Assembly (NCBI RefSeq): GCF_000371965.1
Contig: NZ_AQUO01000002.1
Location: forward strand, 636,001-700,000
Direction: 5' to 3'
Length of the DNA stretch: 64,000 bases
DNA from: Paracoccus sp. N5
Lineage (GTDB): Bacteria; Pseudomonadota; Alphaproteobacteria; Rhodobacterales; Rhodobacteraceae
Shown here: positions 27,374 to 36,070 of the stretch, piece after piece
How the letters are laid out: every line of letters begins with the position of its first letter
Numbering within the stretch: the stretch's first letter is position 1
Notes under the pieces: model-generated
Databases searched by the model: none
Seen by the model: only the letters and a program-made list of their open reading frames with translations
What the model was told of the DNA's origin: nothing
Program-made: the position numbers and the translations under genes

Positions 27374-28443
27374 TGGTGGCCCTGCACCCCGAAGGCGCGC
27401 GCATCGAGGGTGACCGCGGCCCGCGCGCCCGCCGGCTGTGCCTGGCGCTGGCGCTACTGCTGGTGGCGGTGGCGCTGGTCTCGCTGGGCTGGGGCGCCTC
27501 GGGCACCTCGCTCATGCGGGCGGTGTCGGACTGGCTGGCCGGGCGCGAGCTGGCGGTGCAGGACCGGGTGGTGCTGATGGACATCCGCCTGCCGCGGGTG
27601 CTGATGGGCATGGTCGTCGGTGCCTCGCTCGCGGTCTCGGGCGCGGTGATGCAGGGGCTGTTCCGCAACCCGCTGGCCGATCCGGGCATCGTCGGCGTCA
27701 GTGCCGGCGCCTCGCTGGCGGCGATCTGCGCCATCGTGCTGGGCTCGGCGCTGCCGGCCGGGATCGCGGCGCTGTTCGGCTGGTATCTGGTGCCGGTCGC
27801 GGCCTTTTTCGGCGGCTGGGTCACGACGCTGCTGCTTTACCGCATCGCCACGCGGCGCGGCCGCACCTCGGTCGCGACCATGCTGCTGGCCGGGATCGCG
27901 CTCGGGGCGATCATGGGGGCGTTTTCGGGGCTCCTGGTGTTCCGCGCCACCGATGCCGAGCTGCGCGACCTGACCTTCTGGGGCCTGGGCTCGCTGGCCG
28001 GGGCGAACTGGCCCAAGCTGATCGCCGGGGCGCCGATCATGATGCTGGCGCTGGTCTTTGCGCCCATGCTGGCGCGCGGCCTGAACGCGCTGGCCCTGGG
28101 CGAGGCCGCCGCCGGCCATGTCGGCATCCGCGTGCAGCGGGTCAAGAACCTGGCCATCCTGACCGTGGCCGGCGCCACCGGCGCCGCGGTCGCGGTCTCG
28201 GGCGGGATCGGCTTCGTCGGCATCGTGGTGCCGCATCTGTTGCGGCTGATCAGCGGACCGGATCACCGCTGGCTGCTGGTCAACTCGGCGCTCCTGGGGG
28301 CGGTCATGCTGCTGGGCGCCGACATGGTCAGCCGCACCGTGGTCGCGCCGGCCGAGCTGCCCATCGGCATCGTCACCGCCATCATGGGCGGGCCGTTCTT
28401 CCTGTGGATCCTGTTGCGCAATCGCGGAGTGCTGGACCTGTGA
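27370..28443 (+). CDS. hmuU: Haem ABC transporter permease HmuU
   Basis: A 357-aa FecCD-type inner-membrane permease. GTG 27370 overlaps the hmuT stop as GTGA; the ATG at 27373 is the other candidate. Marks are SLAVSGAVMQGLFRNPLADP near the first helices, and GGIGFVGIVVPHLLRLISGP followed by DHRWLLVNSALLGA, the ATPase-contact and gate segment of haem permeases. It acts as a homodimer with two HmuV. Confidence 0.93.
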   Translation: MMVALHPEGARIEGDRGPRARRLCLALALLLVAVALVSLGWGASGTSLMRAVSDWLAGRELAVQDRVVLMDIRLPRVLMGMVVGASLAVSGAVMQGLFRNPLADPGIVGVSAGASLAAICAIVLGSALPAGIAALFGWYLVPVAAFFGGWVTTLLLYRIATRRGRTSVATMLLAGIALGAIMGAFSGLLVFRATDAELRDLTFWGLGSLAGANWPKLIAGAPIMMLALVFAPMLARGLNALALGEAAAGHVGIRVQRVKNLAILTVAGATGAAVAVSGGIGFVGIVVPHLLRLISGPDHRWLLVNSALLGAVMLLGADMVSRTVVAPAELPIGIVTAIMGGPFFLWILLRNRGVLDL

Positions 28444-29213
28444 GCCTGATCGCCCGCGACATCCATGTCAGCCTGGGCCGAAAGCCGGTGCTGCACGGCG
28501 TCGACCTGACCGCCCGTGCCGGCGAGGTCACGGCCATCGTCGGCCCGAACGGCTCGGGCAAGACCACCCTGATGCGCTGCCTGACCGGCGAGCTGGCCTG
28601 CAAGGGCCGGATCAGCTTGGGCGATCGCGACCTGGCCGCCATGCCGCCCGAGGAGCAGGCCCGGCGCCGGGCGGTGCTGCCGCAGGCGGCGGCGCTGTCC
28701 TTTCCCTTTACCGTGGCCGAGGTGGTCCGCATCGGGTTGGAGGCGCGCGGCGAACGGGCCGAGGCGCTGGTCCCGGCCGCGCTGGCTGCGGTGGACCTGC
28801 CCGGCTTCTCGGGCCGGCTCTATCAGGAACTGTCGGGCGGCGAGCAGCAGCGGGTGCAACTGGCCCGGGTGCTGGCGCAGGTCTGGCAGCCGGTCGACGA
28901 GTCGGGGCCGCGCTGGCTGCTGCTGGACGAGCCGGTCAGCAGCCTCGATATCGCGCATCAGCTGGTGGTGATGCGCCTTGCCGCCGATTACGCCAGGCGC
29001 GGCGGCGGCGTGGTGGCGGTGCTGCACGACCTGAACCTGACCGCGCTTTTCGCGCAGAACCTGCTGCTGATGAGCGGCGGGCGCGTGCTGCATCAGGGCC
29101 CCGCGGCCGAGGTTCTGACCGATGACTTCCTGTCGCGGGCCTATGGCTGCCGGCTGCGGGTGAACGCCGTGCCAGAGAGCGGCATCTGGGTGCTGCCCCA
29201 CGCCGCTGCCTAG
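28440..29213 (+). CDS. hmuV: Haem ABC transporter ATPase HmuV
   Basis: A 257-aa ATPase from GTG 28440, overlapping the hmuU stop as GTGA. Walker A GPNGSGKTT, signature LSGGEQQRVQLARVL, Walker B LLLDEPVSSLDIAHQ and switch histidine VLHDLNL are intact. The insert VWQPVDESGPRW before Walker B is typical of HmuV. It ends convergently with the MYG1 gene, the two TAG stops sharing the palindrome CTAG. Confidence 0.93.
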   Translation: MSLIARDIHVSLGRKPVLHGVDLTARAGEVTAIVGPNGSGKTTLMRCLTGELACKGRISLGDRDLAAMPPEEQARRRAVLPQAAALSFPFTVAEVVRIGLEARGERAEALVPAALAAVDLPGFSGRLYQELSGGEQQRVQLARVLAQVWQPVDESGPRWLLLDEPVSSLDIAHQLVVMRLAADYARRGGGVVAVLHDLNLTALFAQNLLLMSGGRVLHQGPAAEVLTDDFLSRAYGCRLRVNAVPESGIWVLPHAAA

Positions 29214-30136
29214 GGCGCCTCGGCCTCGCGCACGGCGATGCGGGCCATCGCGAGGATGGCCTCGCGTGTCTCGGCCACGGCGATGAAGCGGCCATTGTGG
29301 CAGAAGCGCGCGCCCGGCACGCCCGAGGCGGCTTCCAGCGCCGCATCGGTCAGCCCGGCCCAGGCCTTGGGCAGGTCGGCGCGCTGCGCGAAACCGTCCT
29401 CGGCCTTGCGGATGCCGGTCAGCGCCCAGTCGCGCTCGCGCGGGTGGATGACGAACAGCAGGTGATCGGCGCCCGCCTTCTCGATGGCGGCGCGGAACGG
29501 CATGCCCTGCGGCAGCTCCAGCACCCGCGCGGTGCCGGCATCGGCGATGGCGCGCAGCACGACGGCCTCGGCCCGGGCCTTGGCGGCCTTGCGGCGGATG
29601 CTGGCCTCGACGAAGGCCTGGGCGATGGCTTGCGCGTCGGCAAAGGCTTGGGCCTCGGCCTGCGGGTCGGGATCGTCGAAGACCGGCTTCAGGCTTTCCA
29701 GGAGCATCGGCAGGGTCAGGTCGGCCAGCAGCGGCCCGGCGGTCGAGGGGTCCAGCGCGCCATTGTCCATCAGGTCGATCGGCAGCACGAAGCCCGCGTC
29801 GAAATCGGCGTGGATCGCCTCGACATCCGGCTCGGGCACCGCCAGGGCGCGCAGGTAGCCGCGGCCGAAATGCCGCCAGACCAGCCCGAAGGAGCTGAGC
29901 GGCCGGCCATCCTCGCGCAGCGGCGCCGGGCGCTGGTGATGGTCGAAAACCCCGGCCTGCGCGTCATAGGCCCGGCCGACGTCATAGATGAGCCGGTCGG
30001 GCGCGGGCGTGATCCAGGCCGCGTCGCGGCTGCGCACCAGCCGGGCGTCCGGGAACAGCCGCGCCAGGATCACCGTCGACAGCAGCTCATCGGCGTGAAA
30101 GCCGCCGGAATGGGTCACGAGAAAGGAAATGGTCAT
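29210..30136 (-). CDS. MYG1-family (UPF0160) metal-dependent hydrolase
   Basis: A 308-aa protein. VTHSGGFHADELLSTVIL at the N-terminus and VFDHHQR near residue 65 are the DHH-type metal-binding motifs of MYG1; VLPIDLMDNG and the C-terminal VPGARFCHNGRFIAV are also characteristic. Eukaryotic MYG1 is a 3'-5' exonuclease; the bacterial role is less clear, but phosphodiesterase or exonuclease activity is likely. Full length, single gene. Confidence 0.9.
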   Translation of the reverse strand: MTISFLVTHSGGFHADELLSTVILARLFPDARLVRSRDAAWITPAPDRLIYDVGRAYDAQAGVFDHHQRPAPLREDGRPLSSFGLVWRHFGRGYLRALAVPEPDVEAIHADFDAGFVLPIDLMDNGALDPSTAGPLLADLTLPMLLESLKPVFDDPDPQAEAQAFADAQAIAQAFVEASIRRKAAKARAEAVVLRAIADAGTARVLELPQGMPFRAAIEKAGADHLLFVIHPRERDWALTGIRKAEDGFAQRADLPKAWAGLTDAALEAASGVPGARFCHNGRFIAVAETREAILAMARIAVREAEAP

Positions 30137-30230
30137 GGAATGCGGCCCTTGAAGGTCAGACGCGGCCCCGGATGGCGCGCCGCCCGGCCCTTAGCCGAAA
30201 AATCCCCGGCGCGGAATGGCCGTCCACGCG

Positions 30231-30833
30231 TCACTCGGCCAGCAGCTCCGTGTCCCAGTAAAGATAGTCCATCCAGCTTTCATGCAGGTGGTTCGGCGGA
30301 AAGCGCCGGCCGACGGCATGCATTTCCTCGGGGCTGGGCCGGCGCGGCGGCTGGCGCAGCTTCAGCCCGGAGTGGCGCAGCGACTTGTTGGCCTTTTTCA
30401 GGTTGCAGGGCGAACAGGCCGCGACGACGTTCTCCCAGCTGGTCACCCCCCCGCGCGAGCGCGGGATGACGTGGTCGAAGGTCAGATCGCCCTTGGCGCC
30501 GCAATACTGGCAGCAGAATTCGTCCCGCAGAAAAAGATTGAAGCGCGTGAATGCCACGCGCTTCTGGGGTTTGACGAAATCTTTCAGCACCACGACCGAG
30601 GGGATGCGTATGCTTTGCCTCTGGCTTCGCACCACCTCGTCATATTCGGCGATGATCTGCACCCTGTCGAGGAATACCGCCTTGATCGCCTCCTGCCAGG
30701 GCCAGAGCGACAGGGGGTAATAGCTCAGCGGTCGGAAATCGGCGTTCAGCACCAATGCGGGATGTCGGCGCAGGCTTGAGGGTTCCCGCACGAATTGGGT
30801 TCGAAAATCGCCGTGGTCATCCAGCATCGGCAC
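30231..30833 (-). CDS. HNH endonuclease family protein
   Basis: A 200-aa protein. The zinc-binding pair CQYCGAKGDLTFDHVIPRSR and, further on, CSPCNLKKANK enclose the HNH catalytic histidine (FDHVIPRS). The N-terminal LVLNADFRPLSYYPLSLWPW segment is typical of a conserved stand-alone HNH group common in alphaproteobacteria, which is not tied to restriction or mobile elements. No target is known. Confidence 0.88.
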   Translation of the reverse strand: MPMLDDHGDFRTQFVREPSSLRRHPALVLNADFRPLSYYPLSLWPWQEAIKAVFLDRVQIIAEYDEVVRSQRQSIRIPSVVVLKDFVKPQKRVAFTRFNLFLRDEFCCQYCGAKGDLTFDHVIPRSRGGVTSWENVVAACSPCNLKKANKSLRHSGLKLRQPPRRPSPEEMHAVGRRFPPNHLHESWMDYLYWDTELLAE

Positions 30834-30876
30834 CTCGTTTCGCCCTGCCCGGAACTCGTCGTCTTCTGTTGCCCCG

Positions 30877-30904
30877 ACTATATATCGCGGCGGCGGGCTG
30901 ACAA
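30877..30904 (-). promoter_or_regulatory. Sigma70-like promoter of the HNH gene
   Basis: On the minus strand, TTGTCA (30899-30904) and TATAGT (30877-30882) are separated by 16 bases and stand 44 bases before the HNH start, giving a leader of about 37 bases. It is one of the clearest sigma70-type promoters in the window. Confidence 0.55.
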
Positions 30905-30965
30905 GTCCCCGATATGTGCCCGGGGATCAATTAAACGCGGGCCGTGACGCGGGTGTGACAACAGG

Positions 30966-31286
30966 TCAGTGCGGCGAGGCGATCTTCAACAGCACCAGCC
31001 CCGACAGGATCAGCGCCGCCGCGACCAGCCGCAGCGGGTCGCCGGATTCGCCCAGCAGCGCGATGCCGACCAGAAACGAGCCGACCGCGCCGATGCCGGT
31101 CCAGATCACATAGGCCGTGCCCAGCGGCAGCACCTTCATCGACAGCGACAGGAACCAGAAGCTGACCAGCATGGTGCCCAGGGTCACGGCGGTATAGATC
31201 GGCCGGCTGAAGCCCTCGGACTGCTTCATGGCATAGGCCCAGACCACCTCCAGCAACCCCGCAACGATCAGATAGACCCACGCCAT
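30966..31286 (-). CDS. sugE: SMR-family exporter, SugE/Gdx-type
   Basis: A 106-aa four-helix membrane protein. The start at 31286 (MAWVYLIVAGLLEVVWAYAM) gives the family length. The glutamate in GLLEVVWA is the proton/substrate-binding residue; GTAYVIWTGIGAVGSFLVG and LLGESGDPLRL resemble E. coli SugE more than EmrE. Gdx/SugE proteins export guanidinium. No guanidine riboswitch is apparent in the short leader. Confidence 0.85.
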   Translation of the reverse strand: MAWVYLIVAGLLEVVWAYAMKQSEGFSRPIYTAVTLGTMLVSFWFLSLSMKVLPLGTAYVIWTGIGAVGSFLVGIALLGESGDPLRLVAAALILSGLVLLKIASPH

Positions 31287-31339
31287 GCCGTCCCCTCTTT
31301 TCCGCGCCGCTCTGGCCGCCATGGGAAATTACTGGCAAG

Positions 31340-31768
31340 ATGGCGGGCATGACGCAACCGCCTTCCCTGCTCGGCACCCTGGAATCCGCGCTTTACGCCA
31401 AGGATCTGGACGCGGCCGCCCGCTTCTGGACCGGGGTGATCGGTCTGCCGGAAATCGCCCGCGTGCCGGATCGGCATGTGTTCTTTCGCTGCGGCGCGCA
31501 GGTGCTTCTGGTGTTCCGGGCCGAGGCCACCCGCCAGCCGCCGAAAGCCGACGCCCGCCTGCCGGTGCCGCCGCATGGCAGCGACGGCGCGGGACATTTC
31601 TGCATGGCGGCGCGCCCCGGCGACCTGGACGCCTGGCGCGCGCATCTGGAAGCGGCGGGGATCGGGATCGAGGCCGATTTCATCTGGCCCCAGGGTGGCC
31701 GGTCGCTGTATTTCCGCGACCCGGCCGGGAATTCCATCGAGATCGCCGACCCGGCGATCTGGGACTGA
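31340..31768 (+). CDS. VOC-family (glyoxalase/dioxygenase-like) protein
   Basis: A 142-aa one-domain protein with two beta-alpha-beta-beta-beta units. LESALYAKDLDAAARFWTG opens the fold, and GAGHFCMAARPGDLDAW and SLYFRDPAGNSIEIAD supply the likely metal-binding His and Glu positions. MTQPPSLL at 31349 is an alternative start. Substrate unknown. Confidence 0.82.
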   Translation: MAGMTQPPSLLGTLESALYAKDLDAAARFWTGVIGLPEIARVPDRHVFFRCGAQVLLVFRAEATRQPPKADARLPVPPHGSDGAGHFCMAARPGDLDAWRAHLEAAGIGIEADFIWPQGGRSLYFRDPAGNSIEIADPAIWD

Positions 31769-31778
31769 TGCGACGGTC

Positions 31779-31886
31779 TCAGCGCCGGGCGCGCACGGCC
31801 ACGCGCTGCGCCTGCGGTGCCAGGAGGTGCGAGGCCGCCAGGCCAGCCGGGATCAGGGCAATAGCGGTCATCCAGAACAGGGTCAT
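31779..31886 (-). CDS. Small single-pass membrane protein (35 aa)
   Basis: MTLFWMTAIALIPAGLAASH, then a basic tail ending RVAVRARR. It has one hydrophobic stretch and a textbook GAGGAG ribosome site seven bases upstream of ATG 31886, which is the main reason to call it. It converges on the VOC gene with a ten-base gap. Function unknown. Confidence 0.45.
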   Translation of the reverse strand: MTLFWMTAIALIPAGLAASHLLAPQAQRVAVRARR

Positions 31887-31961
31887 CGGATTCTCCTCGT
31901 CTTCCTCGACTCGAAGGTAGGGTCTGCGCCCGGTTTCGCAAGTGCGAAATCGCTCAAACCT

Positions 31962-32621
31962 TCACGACCTGGCGGCAAACCGCTCTTTCAGGAAGGCCAG
32001 CGCCACCGACAGCCCGTCGGGCGAGATGCCATGCGGCGTGCCCTTCATCACATGGCCATAGACGGTGAAACCCGCGGCCTGCAGCGCCTCGCCGGCGATG
32101 CCCATGCTCTCGAAGGGCACCACCGGATCCTGGTCGCCGTGCAACAGCAGGATCGGCGGCCTGGTCCTGGCCTCGCCCGCCTTCTCGGGCTCCATGAGCC
32201 GGCCCGAGAAGCCGACGACACCGGCCAGCTCCGGCTCGCGCTGCGGCGCCACGGCCAGCGCCATCATCGTGCCCTGCGAAAAGCCGACCAGCGCCAGCCG
32301 GTCGGGGCTCACGCCCTCATCCGCCAGCACCTTGTCCAGGAAGGCATTGATGTCGTCGAAGGATTGCGCGGCCGAGGCGCGGGCCTGATCCTCGCTGGAG
32401 CCGTCCATCCAGGGGATCGGAAACCATTGATAGCCCATGGGATTGTTGGCGCAGGGCTCGGGCGCGTTCGGGGCGTAGAAGGCGGTCCCGGGCAGATGCG
32501 GCGCCAGCGGATCGGCGAGGCCCAGCAGGTCGGCGCCATCGGCGCCATAGCCGTGCAGGAACACCACCACGGAATCGGCCTTTTGCGGCCCCCTGCGTTC
32601 GGATTTCAACTCGCGCGGCAT
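31962..32621 (-). CDS. Carboxylesterase/phospholipase-type alpha/beta hydrolase
   Basis: A 219-aa protein of the acyl-protein thioesterase/phospholipase-carboxylesterase family. VVVFLHGYGADGADLLG forms the oxyanion hole region, GFSQGTM holds the serine nucleophile, HGDQDPVVPF the acid and GTPHGIS the histidine. Cytoplasmic (no signal). Ten bases separate its start from the stop of the AlkA gene, so the two probably share a transcript. Confidence 0.88.
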   Translation of the reverse strand: MPRELKSERRGPQKADSVVVFLHGYGADGADLLGLADPLAPHLPGTAFYAPNAPEPCANNPMGYQWFPIPWMDGSSEDQARASAAQSFDDINAFLDKVLADEGVSPDRLALVGFSQGTMMALAVAPQREPELAGVVGFSGRLMEPEKAGEARTRPPILLLHGDQDPVVPFESMGIAGEALQAAGFTVYGHVMKGTPHGISPDGLSVALAFLKERFAARS

Positions 32622-32630
32622 GTTTCCCCC

Positions 32631-33254
32631 TTAGCGGACGCCCTCGCGCCCCTTTGCGACCCGGTAATAGGCCCAGAGCGCCCGGGCCGCAACCGCGCGC
32701 CACGGCCGCCAGGGCTCGGCCAGCGCGACCAGCGCCGCAGGGCCGGGACGTTCCGGCAGGGCGTAGAGCAGCCGCGCCGCCTCGGCCAGGGCAAGATCGC
32801 CGGCGGCAAAGACGTCCGGCCGTCCCAGGGCGAATTTCAGGTAGATCTCGGCGGTCCAGCGGCCGATGCCCGGCAGCGCGGTCAGGCGGGCCACGGCCTC
32901 GTCGTCCGGCAGGGCGCGCAGGCCGGGCCAATCCACCCCGGCCGTGGCGATGCCGCGTAGAGTGCGGATCTTGGGTCGCGACAGGCCGGCGGCACGCAGC
33001 GCCTCGTCACCCGCACCCGCGATCGCCGCCTCGCTGTCGAGACCGGCGGCCGCCATGCGGGCCGCGATGGCCGCGGCGGCGGCGGTCGAGATCTGCTGGC
33101 CCAGCACCGCATCGCGCAGCGCCCCGAAACCCTCGGGCCAGCGCCGCAGCGGCAGCGGCAGCAGCGCCGGCAATTCCCGCGCCCAGACCGGGCAGACCCG
33201 CATCAGATGCGCCGCGCCCTCATCCAGGTCGGCGGGGCCGCGGATCTCGCGCAT
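32631..33254 (-). CDS. DNA-3-methyladenine glycosylase II (AlkA-type)
   Basis: A 207-aa HhH-GPD glycosylase that removes alkylated bases. ALRDAVLGQQISTAAAAAIA opens the domain, LTALPGIGRWTAEIYLKFAL is the helix-hairpin-helix, and the catalytic aspartate is in FAAGDLAL. It lacks the N-terminal domain of E. coli AlkA (282 aa), like the shorter Mag/AfAlkA forms. Its start overlaps the GntR gene's stop by one base. Confidence 0.88.
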   Translation of the reverse strand: MREIRGPADLDEGAAHLMRVCPVWARELPALLPLPLRRWPEGFGALRDAVLGQQISTAAAAAIAARMAAAGLDSEAAIAGAGDEALRAAGLSRPKIRTLRGIATAGVDWPGLRALPDDEAVARLTALPGIGRWTAEIYLKFALGRPDVFAAGDLALAEAARLLYALPERPGPAALVALAEPWRPWRAVAARALWAYYRVAKGREGVR

Positions 33255-33889
33255 CAGATCTGGTCCTCGCCGCCCAGATGCGCCTCCTCCTTGAGCCGGG
33301 TCTCGAAAGCCATGGAGATATGGTGCCTAAGCGCCTGTTCCGCAGCACTTTCGTCGCGTCGACCGATGGCGTCGACAATGGCCTGGTGCTCGTCCAGAGA
33401 GATCGCGTCGCGGCCCTTGGCGGCCAGCGTGGTGCGCGCCATCAAGGCCATGCTGCGATGCACCAGGTCCAGTTGCTGCACCAGGTAGCGGTTGTGCGAG
33501 GCCAGATGCAGCTGGTGGTGAAAGCGGCGGTTGGTGCGCGCCAGCTGCTGCGGATCGCCCAGGATCTTGCGGTCGTCCTCGACCATGCCGGCCAGCACGC
33601 GGATCTCTTCGGGCGTGGCGTGGCGGGCGGCCAGCCGCGCGGCCAGCGCCTCGAGTTCGGCGCGCACGGTGTAAAGCTCGGCCAGCTGGTTGTGGTCCAG
33701 GGTGGCGACGATCAGGCTGCGGCCGTCGCGCTTCAGCATCGACTGGGTTTCCAGCCGCTGCAGCGCCTCGCGCACCGGGGTGCGGGACACGCCGAAACGC
33801 TCGGCCAGTTCGGATTCAACCAGCCGGTCGCCGGGGCGATAGCTGCCGTTGTCGATGGCCGAGAGGATCAGGGAATAGGCGTCTTTCAT
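33254..33889 (-). CDS. GntR-family regulator, FCD subfamily
   Basis: A 211-aa regulator from MKDAYSLILSAIDNGSYRPG (33889; the frame extends 14 codons upstream). The winged helix holds LVESELAERFGVSRTPVREA, followed by an FCD ligand domain with the usual metal/acid-binding pattern (RRFHHQLHLAS, DEHQAIVDAI). FCD regulators sense small organic acids. Its ligand and targets are unknown; the genes coupled downstream are alkA and the esterase. Confidence 0.85.
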   Translation of the reverse strand: MKDAYSLILSAIDNGSYRPGDRLVESELAERFGVSRTPVREALQRLETQSMLKRDGRSLIVATLDHNQLAELYTVRAELEALAARLAARHATPEEIRVLAGMVEDDRKILGDPQQLARTNRRFHHQLHLASHNRYLVQQLDLVHRSMALMARTTLAAKGRDAISLDEHQAIVDAIGRRDESAAEQALRHHISMAFETRLKEEAHLGGEDQI

Positions 33890-33953
33890 CCGCGCACGAT
33901 TCCCCCTTGGCGCGGCGATTGCAAGCGCCATGCCGCGGGTTTAGGCATGGGCC

Positions 33954-34634
33954 ATGGATTTTCGGCATGTCACCACCTGGATCTTCGATCTGGACCATAC
34001 GCTTTACGCGCCCGAAGTGCGGCTTTTCGCCCAGATCGAGCGGCGCATGACCGCCTATGTCATGCGCACGCTGGGCGTGGCCGAGGCCGAGGCCAGCCGG
34101 CTGCGCGAGCATTACTGGCGCCAGCACGGCACCACGCTGGCCGGGCTGATGGCCGAGCATGGCGTCGAGCCGATGGCCTATCTGCGCGACGTCCACGACA
34201 TCGACTTCAGCGCGCTCAGCCCCGATCCCGAGCTGGCGGCGCTGATCCGCGCCCTGCCCGGCCGCAAGATCGTGCATACGAACGGCGACACCGCCTATGC
34301 CGCCCGCGTGCTGGAGCATCGCGGGCTGACGGTCTTCGACGCGATCCACGGCGTCGATACCGTGGACTTCCACCCCAAGCCCGATGCGCGCGCTTATGCC
34401 GCAGTCCTGGCGGTCGAGGGTTTCGACCCGGCCGAGGCCGCCATGTTCGAGGACGACGCCCGCAACCTTCTGGTGCCGCACCGGCTGGGAATGCAAACGA
34501 TTCTGGTCGGTTGCGGGCGGCACGGCCCGGATGCGCTGGCCGCGGACCGCCCGGCCGAGCCGCATGTCCGGCACCGGACGCTGGATCTGACCGGCTTCCT
34601 GCGGGACTTGTCGCGTGACCGCGTCGCGGTATGA
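33954..34634 (+). CDS. HAD hydrolase, pyrimidine 5'-nucleotidase type
   Basis: A 226-aa protein with HAD motif I WIFDLDHTLY, motif II IVHTNGD, motif III lysine in HPKPDARAYA and motif IV MFEDDARNL. The DxDxTLY form with an all-helical cap is typical of SDT1/PPM-like pyrimidine 5'-nucleotidases, which dephosphorylate UMP/CMP or damaged nucleotides. It diverges from the GntR gene. Confidence 0.88.
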   Translation: MDFRHVTTWIFDLDHTLYAPEVRLFAQIERRMTAYVMRTLGVAEAEASRLREHYWRQHGTTLAGLMAEHGVEPMAYLRDVHDIDFSALSPDPELAALIRALPGRKIVHTNGDTAYAARVLEHRGLTVFDAIHGVDTVDFHPKPDARAYAAVLAVEGFDPAEAAMFEDDARNLLVPHRLGMQTILVGCGRHGPDALAADRPAEPHVRHRTLDLTGFLRDLSRDRVAV

Positions 34635-34670
34635 TCGTGGCAACCCCGACATGACTCCAGGAAGCGCGCC

Positions 34671-34862
34671 ATGACCGACAGCCACGCCGACGAACTCGCC
34701 GAACGGCGGACCGCCCGATTTCTGTTCACCTTCGCCCTTCTGGTGGTGGTGGCGGGCGTGGTGGGATTCGCGCTCTGGGGCCTGCCGGCGCTGGCGATGA
34801 TCGGCTTGGCCGCGACCGTTCTGGTCTATGGCATGCTCGCGGCCTACGCGGCCGGATTCTGA
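34671..34862 (+). CDS. Small membrane protein (63 aa)
   Basis: A charged N-terminus (MTDSHADELAERRTARF) is followed by two membrane segments (about residues 18-37 and 41-60). An AGGA site precedes ATG 34671. It ends 16 bases before the UbiH-like gene and may be co-transcribed with it. Similar short ORFs occur in related genomes; function unknown. Confidence 0.7.
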   Translation: MTDSHADELAERRTARFLFTFALLVVVAGVVGFALWGLPALAMIGLAATVLVYGMLAAYAAGF

Positions 34863-34878
34863 CACCGAAGGCAGGGCG

Positions 34879-36069
34879 ATGCGCATCGAGGATACCGAGA
34901 TCCTGGTCTCCGGCGGCGGCATCGCCGGGCTGATCGCGGCGGCGGCCTTCGGCAGCGCCGGCCATGCCGTCACCTGCGTCGACCCCGCCCCGCCGGTGAC
35001 CGAGGAATCGGCCGAGGGCGCCGACCTGCGCACCACCGCCTTCCTGCATCCCTCGATCGCCGTCCTGTCGGCGGCCGGGCTGTGGGAGCGGCTGGCCCCG
35101 CATGCCACGCCCCTGCAAGTCATGCGCATCATCGACGCCGGCGGCAAGCGCGCGCAGGCCCGGCTGACGCGCGATTTCGACGCGGCCGAGATCTCGGACC
35201 AGCCCTTCGGCTGGAACCTGCCGAACTGGCTCTTGAAGCGGGAAATCTCGGCCCGGCTGGCCGGGTTGCAGAATGTCCGCATCCTGTCCGGCACCGGCAC
35301 GGCGGGCCTGCTGGCCCGCGATACCGAGGCCTTGGCCACGCTGAGCGACGGCAGCCAGCTGCGCGCCCGGCTGGTCATCGGCGCCGACGGCCGCAACTCG
35401 GCGGTGCGCCAGGCGCTCGGCATCGGCACGCGCACGCTGCGCTATGGCCAGAAGGCGCTGGCCTTCGCCGTCACCCACGAGCGCCCGCATGAGAATGTCT
35501 CGACCGAGATCCACCGCTCGGGCGGCCCCTTCACGCTGGTGCCGCTGCCCGACCGCGACGGCAGGCCCAGCTCGGCCGTGGTCTGGATGGAGCGCGGCGC
35601 CGAAACCGCCCGGCTGCGCGCCCTGCCCCGCGCGGCCTTCGAGGCCGAGCTGAACCGGCGTTCGGCCGGCGTTCTGGGCCATCTGACCCAGGCGACACGG
35701 CTGACGGAATGGCCGATCATCAGCCAGATCGCCGACCGCTTCACCGGCCCGCGCACGGCGCTGATCGCCGAGGCCGCGCATGTCGTCCCCCCCATCGGCG
35801 CCCAGGGGCTGAACATGAGCCTCGCCGATCTTTCCGCGCTGGTCGCGCTGTCCGCGGGCGATCCGGGCAGCGCCGCCTCGCTCGACGCCTATGAGCGCCG
35901 CCGCCGCCCCGAGGCGCTGGCCCGGCTGATCGGCATCGACGCGCTGAACCGCGCCAGCATGATCTCGGCCCGCCCCCTGCGCGACCTGCGCGCCGCGGCC
36001 CTCGGCGGGCTTTACGCCGTCGCCCCGGTGCGCCGCATCATGATGCGGGCCGGTCTGGGCGTCAGCTGA
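34879..36069 (+). CDS. UbiH/COQ6-family FAD-dependent hydroxylase
   Basis: A 396-aa flavoprotein monooxygenase from ATG 34879. The FAD-binding GGGIAGLIAAAA is at residues 11-22, LVIGADGRNSAVRQ is the DG motif, and the GD/DAAH motif reads LIAEAAHVVPPIGAQGLN, with a glutamate for the usual aspartate. Family members hydroxylate the ubiquinone ring; alphaproteobacteria often use one or two such enzymes (UbiH, UbiL, UbiM) for several positions, so the exact position is not assigned. Confidence 0.85.
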   Translation: MRIEDTEILVSGGGIAGLIAAAAFGSAGHAVTCVDPAPPVTEESAEGADLRTTAFLHPSIAVLSAAGLWERLAPHATPLQVMRIIDAGGKRAQARLTRDFDAAEISDQPFGWNLPNWLLKREISARLAGLQNVRILSGTGTAGLLARDTEALATLSDGSQLRARLVIGADGRNSAVRQALGIGTRTLRYGQKALAFAVTHERPHENVSTEIHRSGGPFTLVPLPDRDGRPSSAVVWMERGAETARLRALPRAAFEAELNRRSAGVLGHLTQATRLTEWPIISQIADRFTGPRTALIAEAAHVVPPIGAQGLNMSLADLSALVALSAGDPGSAASLDAYERRRRPEALARLIGIDALNRASMISARPLRDLRAAALGGLYAVAPVRRIMMRAGLGVS

Positions 36070-36070
36070 T

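Noticed and set aside
30834..31340. Guanidine riboswitch upstream of sugE
   Set aside because: The leader between sugE and the divergent VOC gene is only about 50 bases and has none of the recognised conserved elements.
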